Source of the DNA: Dehalococcoidia bacterium
GTDB taxonomy: Bacteria > Chloroflexota > Dehalococcoidia > SZUA-161
Assembly (NCBI GenBank): GCA_020344295.1
Contig: CP070819.1
Span: 2,047,807-2,054,677, forward strand
Reading direction: 5' to 3'
Length of the DNA: 6,871 bases
A program made the translations under genes and the position numbers. This document shows positions 5,954 to 6,871 of this stretch, piece after piece (positions within the stretch are counted from its first letter, which is position 1; each line of letters starts with the position of its first letter). The notes under the pieces are model-generated. The model saw only the letters and a program-made list of their open reading frames with translations, was not told the origin of the DNA and did not search any database.

Positions 5954-6118
5954 ATGGAGGGCGTCCTTCATCAGGATCGTGAAGACCACAAAACGGTTGT
6001 GAGCCATATCAATCCCCCTTTGCTGGGATTGAAGAAATATACCTATGTTCTCCCTTCCGGCAGGATTATGAAGGTGGTCGTTTACGACGAGAAAGAGATG
6101 ACGTCAAGCACATCATGA
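5954..6118 (+). CDS. Hypothetical small protein, 54 residues
   Basis: This short ORF has no family I recognise. The product is 54 residues, soluble in appearance, with no signal peptide or membrane segment and no cysteines. The first 20 residues are charged and His-rich (H6, H12, H18). NPPLLGLKKYTYVLPSGRI at 20-38 and MKVVVYDEKE at 39-48 look like alternating strands of a small beta fold. Support for coding comes from an excellent Shine-Dalgarno 6 nt upstream, a distinct upstream inverted repeat, and a stem-loop terminator downstream. The TGA stop overlaps an ATG (ATGA, 6115-6118) that opens a 14-codon reading frame. It could be a small regulator, an antitoxin-like protein, or the N-terminal remnant of a longer gene. 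Nothing in the sequence decides between these. Confidence 0.65.
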   Translation: MEGVLHQDREDHKTVVSHINPPLLGLKKYTYVLPSGRIMKVVVYDEKEMTSSTS

Positions 6119-6159
6119 GAATACTGGTCGACCTTCCCGGCATTCGCCCTTTGCCTTAA
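6115..6159 (+). CDS. 14-codon mini-ORF coupled to the 54-codon ORF
   Basis: An ATG overlapping the preceding stop as ATGA opens a frame encoding MRILVDLPGIRPLP before TAA at 6157-6159, three bases ahead of the terminator stem. The overlap is the standard geometry for translational coupling. The peptide is too short to assign, and the frame could be a gene start truncated by deletion or simple chance. Confidence 0.25.
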   Translation: MRILVDLPGIRPLP

Positions 6160-6161
6160 GG

Positions 6162-6205
6162 AGAAGGCCGTAAGGACTCAATAAGATGGGCTATTACGGC
6201 CTTCT
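6162..6205 (+). terminator. Intrinsic terminator-like stem-loop after the small ORF
   Basis: AGAAGGCCGTAA (6162-6173) pairs perfectly with TTACGGCCTTCT (6194-6205), a 12-bp stem with a GC-rich centre and a 20-nt loop. The following bases, TGTTATTGTAT, are T-rich though not a pure run. It lies 44 nt after the 54-codon ORF and would end that transcript. On the opposite strand, where it could stop the Nudix transcript, the tail is less T-rich. Confidence 0.7.
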
Positions 6206-6344
6206 TGTTATTGTATCTTCAAACTCCCCTGTTCTAATCCGCCGGACCTGCGCTCTCTGATGGGCCTCAACACAGACCTATCATGGAATTTTCATTCATA
6301 TATTGGGGGATTTGTTACATGGCACCTATCGACATATACATCCT

Positions 6345-6806
6345 CTAGGTTTTTGCTGTGTTCTCAAGATGACCAAGCAGAGGCACGAACTCCTCCTTGA
6401 CAACGGATCGGGCTTCCTCGATTGCAAACCAGCCATACCGGTCATTCTCCCAGTCCAGACGGATATCATCGTCCTTTCCCAGATATTGCGCTGAGTAACA
6501 CCACACCTTTTTGGACTTCGACTTATATGTGATAAAGCCCAGTTCTCTGACATTGCTGTAGGAATCGGGAGATAGGCCCAACTCCTCAGCGGTTGCGCGT
6601 AATGCCGCTTCCAGTGGCTTCTCGCCAACCTCTATCTCTTCCTTCGGAGGCATCCAGGGCGCTCGCCTGTTGTAATCACCCGCAGGACCCACGAGGAGCA
6701 CCCTTCCCACGCGGTTAATCAGAAACATAGCGCCTGACTGCTTCAACCTGCTGTTTCCCATTCCCTTTCTATTATCCGGGTGACCGTTTAATAAATTGAA
6801 AGTCAT
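6345..6806 (-). CDS. Nudix-fold hydrolase with a degenerate Nudix box
   Basis: This 153-residue protein has a Nudix fold: strands around SGAMFLINRVGRVLLVG (24-40), the WMPPKEEIEVGE approach (51-62), the box helix ending EELGL (74-78), and later strands KVWCYSAQYLG and RYGWFAIEEA. Nudix enzymes cleave nucleoside diphosphates linked to another group, using Mg2+ held by box glutamates. Against Gx5Ex7REUxEExGU, E62, R70, E74, E75 and G77 are kept. The first Gly is E56, and the Glu after R70 is A71, one of the residues that normally binds metal or acts as base. The activity is therefore uncertain. The start at 6806 lacks a Shine-Dalgarno; M16 (ATG 6761-6759) has AAAGGGA directly before it and would still contain the whole fold. 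The gene stands alone, converging on the small ORF unit. Confidence 0.88.
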   Translation of the reverse strand: MTFNLLNGHPDNRKGMGNSRLKQSGAMFLINRVGRVLLVGPAGDYNRRAPWMPPKEEIEVGEKPLEAALRATAEELGLSPDSYSNVRELGFITYKSKSKKVWCYSAQYLGKDDDIRLDWENDRYGWFAIEEARSVVKEEFVPLLGHLENTAKT

Positions 6807-6837
6807 TGAAGACTAAATCCATGAACTAATGTTGGAT

Positions 6838-6866
6838 ATATTAATCACTGATTAGCAGCGGCGCAA
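6838..6866 (-). promoter_or_regulatory. Promoter of the Nudix gene with an operator-like palindrome
   Basis: On the minus strand TTGCGC (6861-6866) and TAATAT (6838-6843) are 17 bp apart, a moderate sigma-70 match. The spacer and the edge of the -10 contain the perfect palindrome TAATCA-C-TGATTA (6842-6854), a place where a repressor would block polymerase. Both calls are visual matches, and the upstream side is close to the window edge. Confidence 0.4.
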
Positions 6867-6871
6867 TTAGC

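Noticed and set aside
6326..6628. 100-codon minus-strand frame overlapping the Nudix gene
   Set aside because: It is a frame shadow; the Nudix frame carries the conserved motifs and reads through the whole interval.

Overview
The window looks like a compact bacterial chromosome segment of mid GC content. It carries six recognisable protein genes, one well-supported small ORF, and no rRNA, tRNA, CRISPR array or insertion sequence. The gene set is an arginine-pathway argJ, a ParA ATPase with a ribbon-helix-helix partner, a CFI-box C-terminal sorting-type protein, a cobalamin-binding radical SAM enzyme next to a GT4 glycosyltransferase, and a Nudix protein. This would fit a Chloroflexota (Dehalococcoidia-like) genome or a metagenomic relative. 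That placement is an impression from protein style, not a demonstrated assignment.

Layout. Positions 1-827 (minus) hold the N-terminal two thirds of argJ, cut by the window edge. Positions 828-1018 are an AT-rich spacer with promoter-like elements and a 22-bp dyad. Positions 1019-2063 (minus) are a two-gene par-type operon: parA, then a small RHH DNA-binding gene overlapping it by 11 bp. Positions 2064-2242 are a divergent regulatory region. It has a good TTGACA promoter for parA, an extended -10 promoter for the rightward gene, and several short repeats that could be operator or centromere sites. Positions 2243-2698 (plus) encode a 151-residue membrane-anchored protein that is almost only signal peptide plus CFI-box tail.

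Positions 2755-5553 (minus) are a two-gene operon, glycosyltransferase then B12/radical SAM protein, 42 bp apart. It is read from a promoter near 5629-5658 through a leader of about 70 nt with potential structure. Positions 5554-5953 have no convincing long gene but contain this promoter, an unexplained stretch, and a 9-bp inverted repeat ahead of a strong Shine-Dalgarno. The latter serves a 54-codon ORF (5954-6118) that is too short for routine calling. Its stop overlaps the start of a 14-codon mini-ORF, and a stem-loop terminator follows. Positions 6345-6806 (minus) encode a Nudix-fold protein with a degenerate Nudix box, read from a promoter whose spacer contains a perfect 13-bp palindrome.

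Functionally these look like independent small transcription units rather than one pathway. The linked pairs are parA with its RHH partner and glycosyltransferase with radical SAM enzyme. The second pair suggests building or modifying a glycosylated or lipid-type product, but the substrate cannot be read from sequence. The least explained items are the passenger-less CFI-box protein, the small ORF unit at 5850-6205, and the winged-helix-like tail of the radical SAM enzyme.
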